Shown piece by piece: positions 55,184-63,243 of a stretch of 64,000 nucleotides of DNA. Under the pieces are notes generated by a model. It saw nothing but the letters and a program-made list of their open reading frames with translations. It was not told the origin of the DNA and searched no databases. Where the stretch lies: NCBI RefSeq assembly GCF_001718795.1, contig NZ_CP013435.1:2914001-2978000 (forward strand). The letters run 5' to 3'. The first letter of the stretch is position 1. Each line of letters opens with the position of its first letter. The DNA comes from Burkholderia latens. Lineage in GTDB: Bacteria; Pseudomonadota; Gammaproteobacteria; Burkholderiales; Burkholderiaceae. A program made the position numbers and the translations under genes.

Positions 55184-55602
55184 TTCGCCACTCCTTGTTT
55201 GACGACCGGCATCCCGGCCTGCTGCCAGGCGGCGACGCCGCCTTCCAGCACGTGTACCTCGGCATAGCCCGCCGCCTCGACCTCGCGCGCCGCCTTTTGC
55301 GACTGCTGACCGTTCTGGCAAACGAGCAGCACGGGGGTGCTCTTGTTCTTCGCAACCTGCGCAATTTTCGCGCCGATCTCGCCGGCCGCGACCTGGCGCG
55401 CGGACGGCAGATGGCCAGCGGCGAAGTCGGACGGCGCGCGCAGGTCGATCACGACCGCGTTGCGGCGATTGATGAGCTGCGTCGCTTCCGCAGCCGACAG
55501 GCCGCCGCGGCCGCGGCGCAGGGCCGGCCACGCAAGCAGGCCGCCGGAAACCAGCAGGATCGCGATAAGGGCCAGGTTCGTGTAATTGGTAAAGAACGTC
55601 AC
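55180..55602 (-). CDS. Membrane-anchored rhodanese-like protein (YibN type)
   Basis: A 140-residue protein. An N-terminal helix (NLALIAILLVSGGLLAWPAL) anchors a rhodanese domain (about 35-135) with VVIDLRAPSDFAAGHLPSARQV and the active-site loop VCQNGQQSQKAA (catalytic Cys at the start of the loop). It corresponds to E. coli YibN, which also precedes grxC and secB. The sulfur acceptor is unknown. The start is a GTG; no ATG is available close to the helix. Confidence 0.9.
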   Translation of the reverse strand: MTFFTNYTNLALIAILLVSGGLLAWPALRRGRGGLSAAEATQLINRRNAVVIDLRAPSDFAAGHLPSARQVAAGEIGAKIAQVAKNKSTPVLLVCQNGQQSQKAAREVEAAGYAEVHVLEGGVAAWQQAGMPVVKQGVAK

Positions 55603-55647
55603 GGAAAGCCGCCGGAAAAAGAGAAATCGGAAAAGGACAATCCCGCC

Positions 55648-55655
55648 ATTATAAA
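55648..55655. promoter_or_regulatory. Overlapping divergent -10 elements between the rhodanese operon and gpmA
   Basis: On the minus strand TATAAT (55653-55648) is a perfect -10 placed 46 bases before the rhodanese start. On the plus strand TATAAA (55650-55655) lies 84 bases before gpmA. The -35 regions are weak on both sides. Two face-to-face polymerases could not bind at once. Confidence 0.45.
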
Positions 55656-55738
55656 ATAACCGTCTTGCGCGATGGCGGGCCCGGACCGGGCGCCGCGCGC
55701 CGCGCCCCGCTTCCCTCTCACTACCGACCGCAAGATCC

Positions 55739-56485
55739 ATGTACAAACTCGTTCTCATCCGCCACGGCGAATCGACGTGGAACAAGGAAAACCGCTTCAC
55801 CGGCTGGGTCGACGTCGACCTGACCGAACAGGGTCGCAACGAGGCCTACCAGGCCGGCGAATTGCTCAAGGAAGCCGGCTACACGTTCGACATCGCATAC
55901 ACGTCGGTGCTCAAGCGTGCGATCCGCACGCTGTGGCACGTGCAGGACAAGATGGACCTGATGTACCTGCCGGTCGTCCACTCGTGGCGCCTGAACGAGC
56001 GCCACTATGGCGCGCTGTCGGGCCTGAACAAGGCGGAAACGGCCGCGAAATTCGGCGACGAGCAGGTGCTCGTGTGGCGCCGCAGCTACGACACGCCGCC
56101 GCCCGCGCTCGAGCCGACCGACGAACGTGCGCCGTTCAACGACCCGCGCTACGCGAAGGTGCCGCGCGAGCAGCTGCCGCTCACCGAGTGCCTGAAGGAC
56201 ACGGTCGCGCGCGTGCTGCCGCTGTGGAACGAGTCGATCGCGCCGGCCGTGCGCGCGGGCAAGCAGGTGCTGATCGCCGCGCACGGCAACTCGCTGCGCG
56301 CGCTGATCAAGTATCTCGACGGCATTTCCGATAGCGACATCGTCGGGCTGAACATCCCGAACGGCGTGCCGCTCGTCTATGAACTCGACGAGAACCTGAA
56401 ACCGATCAAGCACTACTACCTCGGCGATCAGGAAGCAATCGCGAAGGCGCAGGCCGCCGTCGCGAAGCAGGGCAAGGCGGGCTGA
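55739..56485 (+). CDS. gpmA: 2,3-bisphosphoglycerate-dependent phosphoglycerate mutase
   Basis: Interconverts 3- and 2-phosphoglycerate in glycolysis and gluconeogenesis. The 248 residues show the phosphohistidine motif [20 protein letters not shown] (His10 region), [16 protein letters not shown], the second catalytic histidine in [18 protein letters not shown], and the C-terminal [17 protein letters not shown] lid. It is a single gene with its own promoter region. Confidence 0.97.
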   Translation: MYKLVLIRHGESTWNKENRFTGWVDVDLTEQGRNEAYQAGELLKEAGYTFDIAYTSVLKRAIRTLWHVQDKMDLMYLPVVHSWRLNERHYGALSGLNKAETAAKFGDEQVLVWRRSYDTPPPALEPTDERAPFNDPRYAKVPREQLPLTECLKDTVARVLPLWNESIAPAVRAGKQVLIAAHGNSLRALIKYLDGISDSDIVGLNIPNGVPLVYELDENLKPIKHYYLGDQEAIAKAQAAVAKQGKAG

Positions 56486-56740
56486 CGCCCGTCGCGGCGG
56501 GCAGGCCGCCATTCGCGCGGCCTGCCGCCGGCCGCGTCGGCGCGCGGCGCGAACCTTCACGGCTCCGATGCTGTCGAAACCGCTTTCGACTTCGCCGCAC
56601 ATCCGGCGGCACCCGCCGGGCCCCGGGACCGGGCCTCCGGCGCTTTTCGCGCCGTTCCACTGAGTATTCGGACGAACAGTTATACTTGTCCGCTACATCC
56701 CCGCTACCGCCACGCGCTTCCCGACCGCACCAGACTCTCT

Positions 56741-58282
56741 ATGCGAATGAAATTGAAGAACATCGGCCTGATTGCCGCGGGCCTCGCCACGGGCGTATTC
56801 GCGACGCTGCAGATCTCGGCGTCTGCCGAGCAGACCGTCACCGCGCCGCTTCCCCTCGACCAGCTCCGCCTCTTCGCGGAAGTGTTCGGCCAGATCAAGC
56901 GCGAGTACGTCGAGCCGGTCGACGACAAGAAGCTGCTGACGGCGGCGATCAAAGGCATGGTGTCGAGCCTCGACCCGCACTCGTCGTTCCTCGACAAGAC
57001 CGACTATGACGAGCTGCAGGAGCAGACGAAGGGCCGCTTCGCGGGTCTCGGCATCGAGATCTCGCAGGAAGACGGCCTCGTCAAGGTGATCTCGCCGATC
57101 GAGGACACGCCCGCGTTCCGCGCCGGCATCCGTCCGGGCGATCTGATCACGCGCATCAACGACAAGCCGGTGCGCGGGATGACGCTCGACAAGGCCGTCA
57201 AGCAAATGCGCGGCGAGCCGGGCACCAAGGTCACGCTGACGATCTTCCGCAAGAGCGACGACCGCACGTTCCCGATCACGGTCACGCGCGCGATCATCAA
57301 GGTCCAGAGCGTGAAGATGAAGATTCTCGACCCGGGCTACGCATACATCCGGATCACGAGCTTCCAGGAGCGCACGACGCCCGATCTCGCCGCAAGACTG
57401 CAGGACATCGCACGCCAGCAGCCGAACCTGAAGGGCCTGATCCTCGACCTGCGCAACAACGGCGGCGGCCTGCTGCAGAGCGCGGTCGGCGTCGCCGGCG
57501 CGTTCCTGCCGCCCGACTCCGTCGTCGTGTCGACCAACGGCCAGATTCCCGATTCGAAGCAGGTCTACCGCGACACCTACGACAACTATCGCCTGCCGTC
57601 TTTCGACGGCGATCCGCTGAAGAATCTGCCGCCGATCTTCAAGACCGTGCCGATGGTCGTGCTGACGAACGCGTATTCGGCGTCCGCGTCGGAAATCGTC
57701 GCCGGCGCGCTGCAGGATTCGAAGCGCGCGCAGATCATGGGCAAGACGACGTTCGGCAAGGGCTCGGTGCAGACGGTTCGCCCGATGACGGCCGATACCG
57801 CACTGCGCCTGACGACCGCCTACTACTACACGCCGAGCGGCCGATCGATCCAGAACAAGGGCATCACGCCCGACGTGCCGGTCGATCAGTACGCGGACGG
57901 CGATCCGGACGACGTGCTGGTGACGCGCGAGGTCGACTACACGAACCACCTCGCGAACACGCAGGACCCGAACGAGAAGAAGGAACAGGAAGAGCGCGAG
58001 CAGCGCCGGATGGATCAGCTGCGCGTCCTCGAGGAGCAGAACGACAAGAAGACGCCGGAGCAACGCCAGAAGGATCGCGATCGCAAGCCGATCGAGTTCG
58101 GCAGCGCCGACGACTTCATGATGCAACAGGCGCTGAACAAGCTCGAGGGCAAGCCGGTGCAGGAATCGAAGTCGCTGCTCGCCGAGAGCACGACCAAGAG
58201 CCCTGCGGCGAAGGCCGCGTCCGCCGCGAAGGCGTCGGGCGCGAAGGCCGCCGCACCGAAGGCCGCGTCGGCGCCGCAGTAA
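56741..58282 (+). CDS. ctpA: C-terminal processing peptidase (S41 family, CtpA)
   Basis: Exported Ser/Lys-dyad protease that trims C-termini of envelope proteins, often peptidoglycan hydrolases. The 513 residues start with a signal/anchor helix (IGLIAAGLATGVFATLQISASA). A PDZ domain follows (about 85-165, GLGIEISQEDGLVKVISPIEDTPAFRAGI), then the S41 core. The dyad fits Ser315 (NAYSASASEIVAG) and Lys340 (GKTTFGKGSVQT), 25 residues apart as in E. coli Prc. The C-terminal 130 residues are charged coiled-coil and Lys/Ala repeats. Adjacent gpmA-ctpA-moeB is the usual betaproteobacterial order. Confidence 0.95.
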   Translation: MRMKLKNIGLIAAGLATGVFATLQISASAEQTVTAPLPLDQLRLFAEVFGQIKREYVEPVDDKKLLTAAIKGMVSSLDPHSSFLDKTDYDELQEQTKGRFAGLGIEISQEDGLVKVISPIEDTPAFRAGIRPGDLITRINDKPVRGMTLDKAVKQMRGEPGTKVTLTIFRKSDDRTFPITVTRAIIKVQSVKMKILDPGYAYIRITSFQERTTPDLAARLQDIARQQPNLKGLILDLRNNGGGLLQSAVGVAGAFLPPDSVVVSTNGQIPDSKQVYRDTYDNYRLPSFDGDPLKNLPPIFKTVPMVVLTNAYSASASEIVAGALQDSKRAQIMGKTTFGKGSVQTVRPMTADTALRLTTAYYYTPSGRSIQNKGITPDVPVDQYADGDPDDVLVTREVDYTNHLANTQDPNEKKEQEEREQRRMDQLRVLEEQNDKKTPEQRQKDRDRKPIEFGSADDFMMQQALNKLEGKPVQESKSLLAESTTKSPAAKAASAAKASGAKAAAPKAASAPQ

Positions 58283-58299
58283 GCGCCGGCCGGCATCCG

Positions 58300-58336
58300 A
58301 CGGGCCATCGCGGGAAGACCGCGATGGCCCGTTTTT
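58300..58336 (+). terminator. Terminator after ctpA
   Basis: A perfect 14-bp stem (58300-58313 with 58319-58332), loop GAAGA, followed by a T-run. Confidence 0.93.
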
Positions 58337-58414
58337 CATGTGCGCCTAGAATACGCAGACACACGCGAAACGCGCCCGCGCCGCCGCCGGCGGCCTGCAT
58401 CGCCCGACTTCCCC

Positions 58415-59167
58415 ATGAACGACGATCAACTCCTCCGCTATTCCCGTCACATCCTCGTCGACGAAATCGGCATCGAGGCGCAGCAGCGCTTCCTCGACGC
58501 GCATGCGATCGTCGTCGGCGCGGGCGGACTCGGCTCGCCGGCCGCGATGTATCTCGCGGCGTCCGGCGTCGGCACGATCACGCTCGTCGACGCCGACACG
58601 GTCGACCTCACGAACCTGCAGCGGCAGATCCTGCACGCGACGGCGTCGGTCGGCCGCAGCAAGGTCGAATCGGGCCGCGACACGCTCATGCGGCTGAACC
58701 CGGAAGTGACGATCGATGCGGTCGCCGCACGCGTGGACGACGCGTGGCTCGACGAACACGTGCCGCGCGCGAGCGTCGTGCTCGACTGCACCGACAATTT
58801 CGCGACACGCCATGCGATCAATCGCGCGTGCGTCGCGCACGGCGTGCCGCTCGTGTCCGGCGCTGCGCTGCGCTTCGACGGCCAGATCAGCACGTTCGAC
58901 TTCCGCGACCCTGCCGCGCCCTGTTACGCGTGCGTGTTCCCGGAAGACCAGCCGTTCGAGGAAGTCGCGTGCGCGACGATGGGCGTGTTCGCGCCGACGG
59001 TCGGGATCATCGGCGCGATGCAGGCGGCCGAAGCGCTGCGCGTGATCGGCGCGATCGGCACGACGCTCAGCGGCCGGCTGATGATGCTCGATTCGCTGCG
59101 GATGGAATGGACGACGATGAAGATCGCGCGACAGGCCGATTGCCCCGTGTGCCAGCGGCGGCACTGA
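58415..59167 (+). CDS. moeB: HesA/MoeB/ThiF family adenylyltransferase
   Basis: E1-like enzyme that adenylates the C-terminal glycine of a sulfur-carrier protein (MoaD or ThiS) for molybdopterin or thiamine synthesis. The 250 residues have RYSRHILVDEIGIEAQQRFL, the ATP-binding VVGAGGLGSPAAMYLAASGVG, DLTNLQRQILH, two zinc CxxC pairs (CYAC and CPVC) and the conserved Cys in EEVACATMGVFAP. Without neighbouring moa or thi genes the partner is uncertain. I used the ATG giving MNDDQLLRYS. A strong terminator separates it from ctpA. Confidence 0.93.
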   Translation: MNDDQLLRYSRHILVDEIGIEAQQRFLDAHAIVVGAGGLGSPAAMYLAASGVGTITLVDADTVDLTNLQRQILHATASVGRSKVESGRDTLMRLNPEVTIDAVAARVDDAWLDEHVPRASVVLDCTDNFATRHAINRACVAHGVPLVSGAALRFDGQISTFDFRDPAAPCYACVFPEDQPFEEVACATMGVFAPTVGIIGAMQAAEALRVIGAIGTTLSGRLMMLDSLRMEWTTMKIARQADCPVCQRRH

Positions 59168-59239
59168 CGCGCGCAATGCATGCGCGCAAGCGCGCATGCA
59201 TGACGTTTCGCTACATTGGCGAATGTGCGGTGCAGCGGT

Positions 59240-61012
59240 TCAGGCCGCAGCGTCCGCGCGCGGCTCCGCGACCGCTAGGCGCTTGAGCGCCGCCTGCACT
59301 TCCTCCGGCTCGAACGCGGCCAGCACGTCGGCCGTCGGCTTCTCGAGCGACTTCAGGTGCGCGCGCAGAATCTCCTGCTTCACGACCAGCAGCTGGCTCG
59401 GATGCATCGAGAACTCCGTGAGCCCCATCCCGAGCAGCAGCCGCGTAAGCGCCGGGTCGCCCGCCATCTCCCCGCACACCGACACGGACACGCCCGCGCG
59501 CTTCGCTTCGCGCAGCGTATAGGCGATCAGGTGCAGCACCGCCGGATGCAGCGGGTCGTACAGATGAGCGACCGCGTTGTCCGCACGATCGATCGCGAGC
59601 GTGTACTGGATCAGGTCGTTCGTGCCGATCGACAGGAAATCGAAGCGCTTCAGGAACAGCGGCAGCGCGATCGCGGCCGCCGGAATCTCGATCATCGCAC
59701 CGACGCGCACGTTCGGATCGTATGCGAGCCCCGCGTCGTCGAGCTGGCGCTTCGCCTCACGGATCAGGTCGAGCGTCTGGTCGATCTCCTGCGCGTGCGC
59801 GAGCATCGGGATCAGGATCTTCACCTGCCCGAACGCGGACGCGCGCAGGATCGCACGCAGCTGCGTGAGAAACATCTGCGGCTCGGACAGGCTCCAGCGG
59901 ATCGCGCGCAGCCCGAGCGCCGGATTCGGCGCAGTCTCGTAGCCTTCGTCGAGCGCGTCGAGCGGTTTGTCCGCGCCGACGTCGATCGTGCGGATCGTCA
60001 CCGGCATCCCCTTCATCCACTCGACCGCGCGCTTGTAGGCGGCGAACTGCTCTTCCTCCTCGGGCATCTCCTTCTGATGCATGAACAGGAATTCGGAGCG
60101 GAACAGCCCCACGCCGACTGCGCCGGCCTCGACGGCCGCCTTCGCGTCGTCCGGCAGCTCGATGTTCGCGTACAGGTCGATCTTGGTGCCGCACAACGTT
60201 TGCGTCGGCGAGAATTTCAGCCGCTGCAGCTTGCGCTGCTCGAGCAGCTTCTCGGACTGGCGATACGAATATTCCTCGAGGACGATCGGCGCCGGATCGA
60301 CGATCACGATCCCCTGGTCGCCGTCGACGATGATCAGGTCGTCCTGTCGGATCAGCGAACTCGCGTGCTGAACGCCGACTGCGGCCGGGATGCCGAGGCT
60401 GCGCGCGACGATCGCCGTGTGCGACGTGCGGCCGCCGAGATCCGTGACGAACGCCTGGAACGACTGCGACTTGAACTGCATCATGTCGGCCGGCGCGATG
60501 TCGTGCGCGACGACGATCATCTCGTTCTGGCCGCGCGCGGCCGCGCCATCGAGCGCCTGCGACGCGGATGGCGCACCGGCGAGTGCCTTCAGCACACGCT
60601 CGACCACCTGCTCGATGTCGGCCTTGCGCTCGCGCAGGTATTCGTCCTCGATATCGTCGAAGTGGCGCGTGAGCAGCTCGAGCTGCTCGGTCAGCGCCCA
60701 TTCGACGTTGTAGCGGCGCGTGCGGATCAGGTCGATCGTTTCCTGCACGAGCATCGCGTCGTTCAGGATCATTGCGTGCACGTCGATGAACGCGCCCACT
60801 TCGGTCGGGGTGTCGTCGGTCAGGTCGGCGCGCAGCGCGTCGAGCTCGCGGTTCACGACCTCGCGCGCGGTACGGAACCGCTCGACTTCGGCATCGATCT
60901 GGTCGGCGTCGACGAGATAATGCGCGACGTCGAGCGCCGCCGGCGCGATCAGATACGCTCGCCCGATCGCGATACCACGTGAGACGGGAATGCCATGCAG
61001 CGTGAACGACAC
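59240..61012 (-). CDS. ptsI: Phosphoenolpyruvate-protein phosphotransferase (enzyme I)
   Basis: Entry enzyme of the PTS: takes phosphate from PEP and gives it to HPr. The 590 residues begin with MSFTLHGIPVSRGIAIGRAY. The phosphorylated His198 is in DLGGRTSHTAIVARSLGIP; the PEP-binding barrel has GLFRSEFLFMH, PVTIRTIDVGADKPL and the catalytic Cys region SVSVCGEMAGDP. The GTG at 61012 has GAGGAGG 5 bases upstream and is preferred over the GTG at 61018, which lies inside that site. It follows ptsH but has its own promoter. Confidence 0.96.
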   Translation of the reverse strand: MSFTLHGIPVSRGIAIGRAYLIAPAALDVAHYLVDADQIDAEVERFRTAREVVNRELDALRADLTDDTPTEVGAFIDVHAMILNDAMLVQETIDLIRTRRYNVEWALTEQLELLTRHFDDIEDEYLRERKADIEQVVERVLKALAGAPSASQALDGAAARGQNEMIVVAHDIAPADMMQFKSQSFQAFVTDLGGRTSHTAIVARSLGIPAAVGVQHASSLIRQDDLIIVDGDQGIVIVDPAPIVLEEYSYRQSEKLLEQRKLQRLKFSPTQTLCGTKIDLYANIELPDDAKAAVEAGAVGVGLFRSEFLFMHQKEMPEEEEQFAAYKRAVEWMKGMPVTIRTIDVGADKPLDALDEGYETAPNPALGLRAIRWSLSEPQMFLTQLRAILRASAFGQVKILIPMLAHAQEIDQTLDLIREAKRQLDDAGLAYDPNVRVGAMIEIPAAAIALPLFLKRFDFLSIGTNDLIQYTLAIDRADNAVAHLYDPLHPAVLHLIAYTLREAKRAGVSVSVCGEMAGDPALTRLLLGMGLTEFSMHPSQLLVVKQEILRAHLKSLEKPTADVLAAFEPEEVQAALKRLAVAEPRADAAA

Positions 61013-61079
61013 GCGCACCTCCTCTGTACATGTAAAGCCGCGGCACACTGCTGCGATGCGCTTATGACCCCGGTTGTCG

Positions 61080-61085
61080 ATTATA
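61080..61085 (-). promoter_or_regulatory. Perfect -10 hexamer upstream of ptsI
   Basis: TATAAT on the minus strand, 67 bases before the ptsI start and downstream of the ptsH terminator. No good -35 is visible at 16-18 bases, so an activator or extended contact may help. Confidence 0.5.
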
Positions 61086-61151
61086 AATTCCGCGCGTGCC
61101 CGCTGACTGCATGCAGCGCAGCATTGCGCGTTTCGCATCAATGTTACGGAC

Positions 61152-61180
61152 GAAAAAAATGCCGCGGAAAACGCGGCATT
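61152..61180 (-). terminator. Terminator between ptsH and ptsI
   Basis: On the minus strand an 8-bp stem (61179-61172 with 61166-61159) is followed by a run of seven Ts. It should end most ptsH transcripts before ptsI. Confidence 0.85.
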
Positions 61181-61213
61181 CTGCATCGAAACGACAATGA
61201 TCCCGTGCGGGCA

Positions 61214-61483
61214 TCACTGGCCTTCGCCGAACTTGTCCGCAATCAGTTTCAGCAGCGCGTCCATCGCTTCCTTCTCGTCGGGACCGTCGGTCTCGATCGT
61301 CACCGTGCTGCCGATACCGGCCGCCAGCATCATCACGCCCATGATGCTCTTCGCGTTGATCTTGCGCCCGTTGCGCGTCATCCAGACTTCGGACTGGAAG
61401 TTGCCGGCCAGCTGCGTGAGCTTGGCGGACGCGCGTGCATGGAGCCCCAATTTATTGACGATCGTGGTTTCTTGTTGAAGCAT
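61214..61483 (-). CDS. ptsH: Phosphocarrier protein HPr
   Basis: An 89-residue phosphocarrier that accepts phosphate from enzyme I at His15 (NKLGLHARASAKLTQLA). Ser46 is present in NAKSIMGVMML, the position phosphorylated by HPr kinase in Gram-positives and many proteobacteria. The partner downstream is enzyme I and upstream is a mannose-type EIIA. No sugar permease is linked, which suggests a regulatory rather than transport chain. Confidence 0.97.
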   Translation of the reverse strand: MLQQETTIVNKLGLHARASAKLTQLAGNFQSEVWMTRNGRKINAKSIMGVMMLAAGIGSTVTIETDGPDEKEAMDALLKLIADKFGEGQ

Positions 61484-61559
61484 GATTCTCGGTCGGGTCG
61501 GTCGCGGCCGCCGACGACGGGCGTCGGCGGATCGGTCTAAAACAGGAAAAACGGGCCGG

Positions 61560-62030
61560 TCAGTGCGATTCGGTGCGCGGTTGCGGCTCCGGCGGAATCG
61601 GCGCGCACTGGCCGCAGCCGACTTCGGTCGGCGGCGGCGGCGTGCCGGCCGCCACTTCGTGAACGCCCTTCGCGCCGCCGGACAGCGCCTTGTCGACGAG
61701 CTTGTCGAGCGGCACGGTGCGGTAGCAGACTGCGCGCACGAGCATCGGCAGGTTCACGCCGGCGAGCACGCGCACGTTGTCGAGCTTCGCGAGCTGGCCC
61801 GCGATGTTCGCGGGCGTCGCGCCGTACATGTCGGTCAGGACGACGACGCCGTTGTCTTCCCTGAGCCGCGCGAGTTCCGCGTGAGCGAATGCCATCACCT
61901 GGGCCGGATCGCTATCCGCCAGCACGTCGATACAGCCGATGCGCGCGGGCACGCCGCCATAGATGTGCGCGATGCAGTCGCGCAGCGCGGTGGCGAGCGG
62001 CGCGTGCGCGATGATCAGGATCCCGGCCAT
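61560..62030 (-). CDS. PTS mannose/fructose-type EIIA component (regulatory, EIIA-Man)
   Basis: A 156-residue protein with the EIIA-Man fold: phosphorylated His9 in GILIIAHAPLATALRDC, then VVVLTDMYGATPANIAGQLA and GVNLPMLVRAVCYR. After about residue 128 it has an extra tail, Pro-rich with a CGQC pair and a terminal His (within EVGCGQCAPIPPEPQPRTES). No IIB, IIC or IID gene is near, so it probably ends the PtsI-PtsH phosphorelay as a regulator, as in other betaproteobacteria. It lies 76 bases upstream of ptsH. Confidence 0.92.
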   Translation of the reverse strand: MAGILIIAHAPLATALRDCIAHIYGGVPARIGCIDVLADSDPAQVMAFAHAELARLREDNGVVVLTDMYGATPANIAGQLAKLDNVRVLAGVNLPMLVRAVCYRTVPLDKLVDKALSGGAKGVHEVAAGTPPPPTEVGCGQCAPIPPEPQPRTESH

Positions 62031-62261
62031 GTCAGCGTGCTCCCGCCCGCGGCTGGCGGGCCGACGCCCCGCGGCGGGGCAACGAGCATAGCGAGTGAGG
62101 GAAGCGTTTCATGTTCAGCCTTGCAACGGTTTCGGCCCGACCGCCGGGCCTTCGGCGCGCTGGTCGCGGCACCGGGCAAGCGGGCATTGTAGCAGGCCGA
62201 TCGAACCGCTCCGGCGACGGGGGACCTGCGCGGCCGCCGCCGGGCTTGCGCGCGAAACGGG

Positions 62262-63218
62262 CTACGCGGCCGCCCGCTCCAGCGCGTCGATGAACATTGC
62301 GGCGACGTCGAAGCCCGTCTGCTCCATGATCTCGCGGAAGCAGGTCGGGCTCGTCACGTTCACCTCGGTCAGCCAGTCGCCGATCGCGTCGAGCCCGACC
62401 AGCAGCAGCCCGCGCGCGGCCAGCACCGGCCCGAGCGTCTCGGCGATCTCGCGGTCGCGCGGCGTCAGCGGCTGCGCGACGCCGAGCCCGCCCGCGGCCA
62501 GATTGCCGCGCACCTCGCTACCCTGCGGAATCCGCGCGAGCGAATACGGAACCGCCTCGCCCGCAATCAGCAGGATCCGCTTGTCGCCGGCGGTAATCTC
62601 GGGAATGAACTTCTGAATCATCAGCGAGCGCGTGCCGTCATGGCCGAGCATCTCGATGATCGCGCCGAGATTCATCCCGTCGGCCTTCACGCGGAACACG
62701 CCCATCCCGCCCATCCCGTCGAGCGGCTTCACGATCACGTCGCCATGCTCCGCGTGGAATGCGCGCAAACGCGCGGCGTCGCGGGTCACGAGCGTCGGCG
62801 CGACGAACTGCGAGAACTCGCCGATCGCGAGCTTCTCCGAGTGATCGCGGATCGACTGGGGTTTGTTGAACACGCGCGTGCCCGCACGCTCGGCCAGCTC
62901 GAGCATCCACGTGGCCGTCACGTATTCCATGTCGAACGGCGGATCCTTGCGCATCAGCACCGCGCCGAACGACGTCAGCCGGCGCGATTCGTGCGCGCCC
63001 GCCTCGTACCACGGGTAGCGGTGCAGGTCGGCAGTGTCGCCGACGATCGTCACGCGCTGCACGTCCGCCTCGACGCCCGAGCCCGTCCACGCGAGCTGGT
63101 GCGGCTGGCATGTGTAGATCGCATGCCCGCGCCGCGCGGCCTCCGCCATCATCGCGTAGGTCGAATCCTTGTAGATCTTGAAGCGCTCGAGCGGGTCGGC
63201 GATAAAGAGAATGTCCAT
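62262..63218 (-). CDS. gshB: Glutathione synthetase
   Basis: ATP-grasp enzyme joining gamma-glutamylcysteine and glycine. The 318 residues include DILFIADPLERFKIYKDSTYAMM, RKDPPFDMEYVTATWMLE, the ATP-grasp lid VIVKPLDGMGGMGVFR and GDKRILLIAGEAVPYSLARIP, and end DVAAMFIDALERAAA. It starts 25 bases after gshA ends, so both glutathione steps are co-transcribed. Confidence 0.97.
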   Translation of the reverse strand: MDILFIADPLERFKIYKDSTYAMMAEAARRGHAIYTCQPHQLAWTGSGVEADVQRVTIVGDTADLHRYPWYEAGAHESRRLTSFGAVLMRKDPPFDMEYVTATWMLELAERAGTRVFNKPQSIRDHSEKLAIGEFSQFVAPTLVTRDAARLRAFHAEHGDVIVKPLDGMGGMGVFRVKADGMNLGAIIEMLGHDGTRSLMIQKFIPEITAGDKRILLIAGEAVPYSLARIPQGSEVRGNLAAGGLGVAQPLTPRDREIAETLGPVLAARGLLLVGLDAIGDWLTEVNVTSPTCFREIMEQTGFDVAAMFIDALERAAA

Positions 63219-63243
63219 GCGGGTCCTGTACGTAGCGAAGCCG

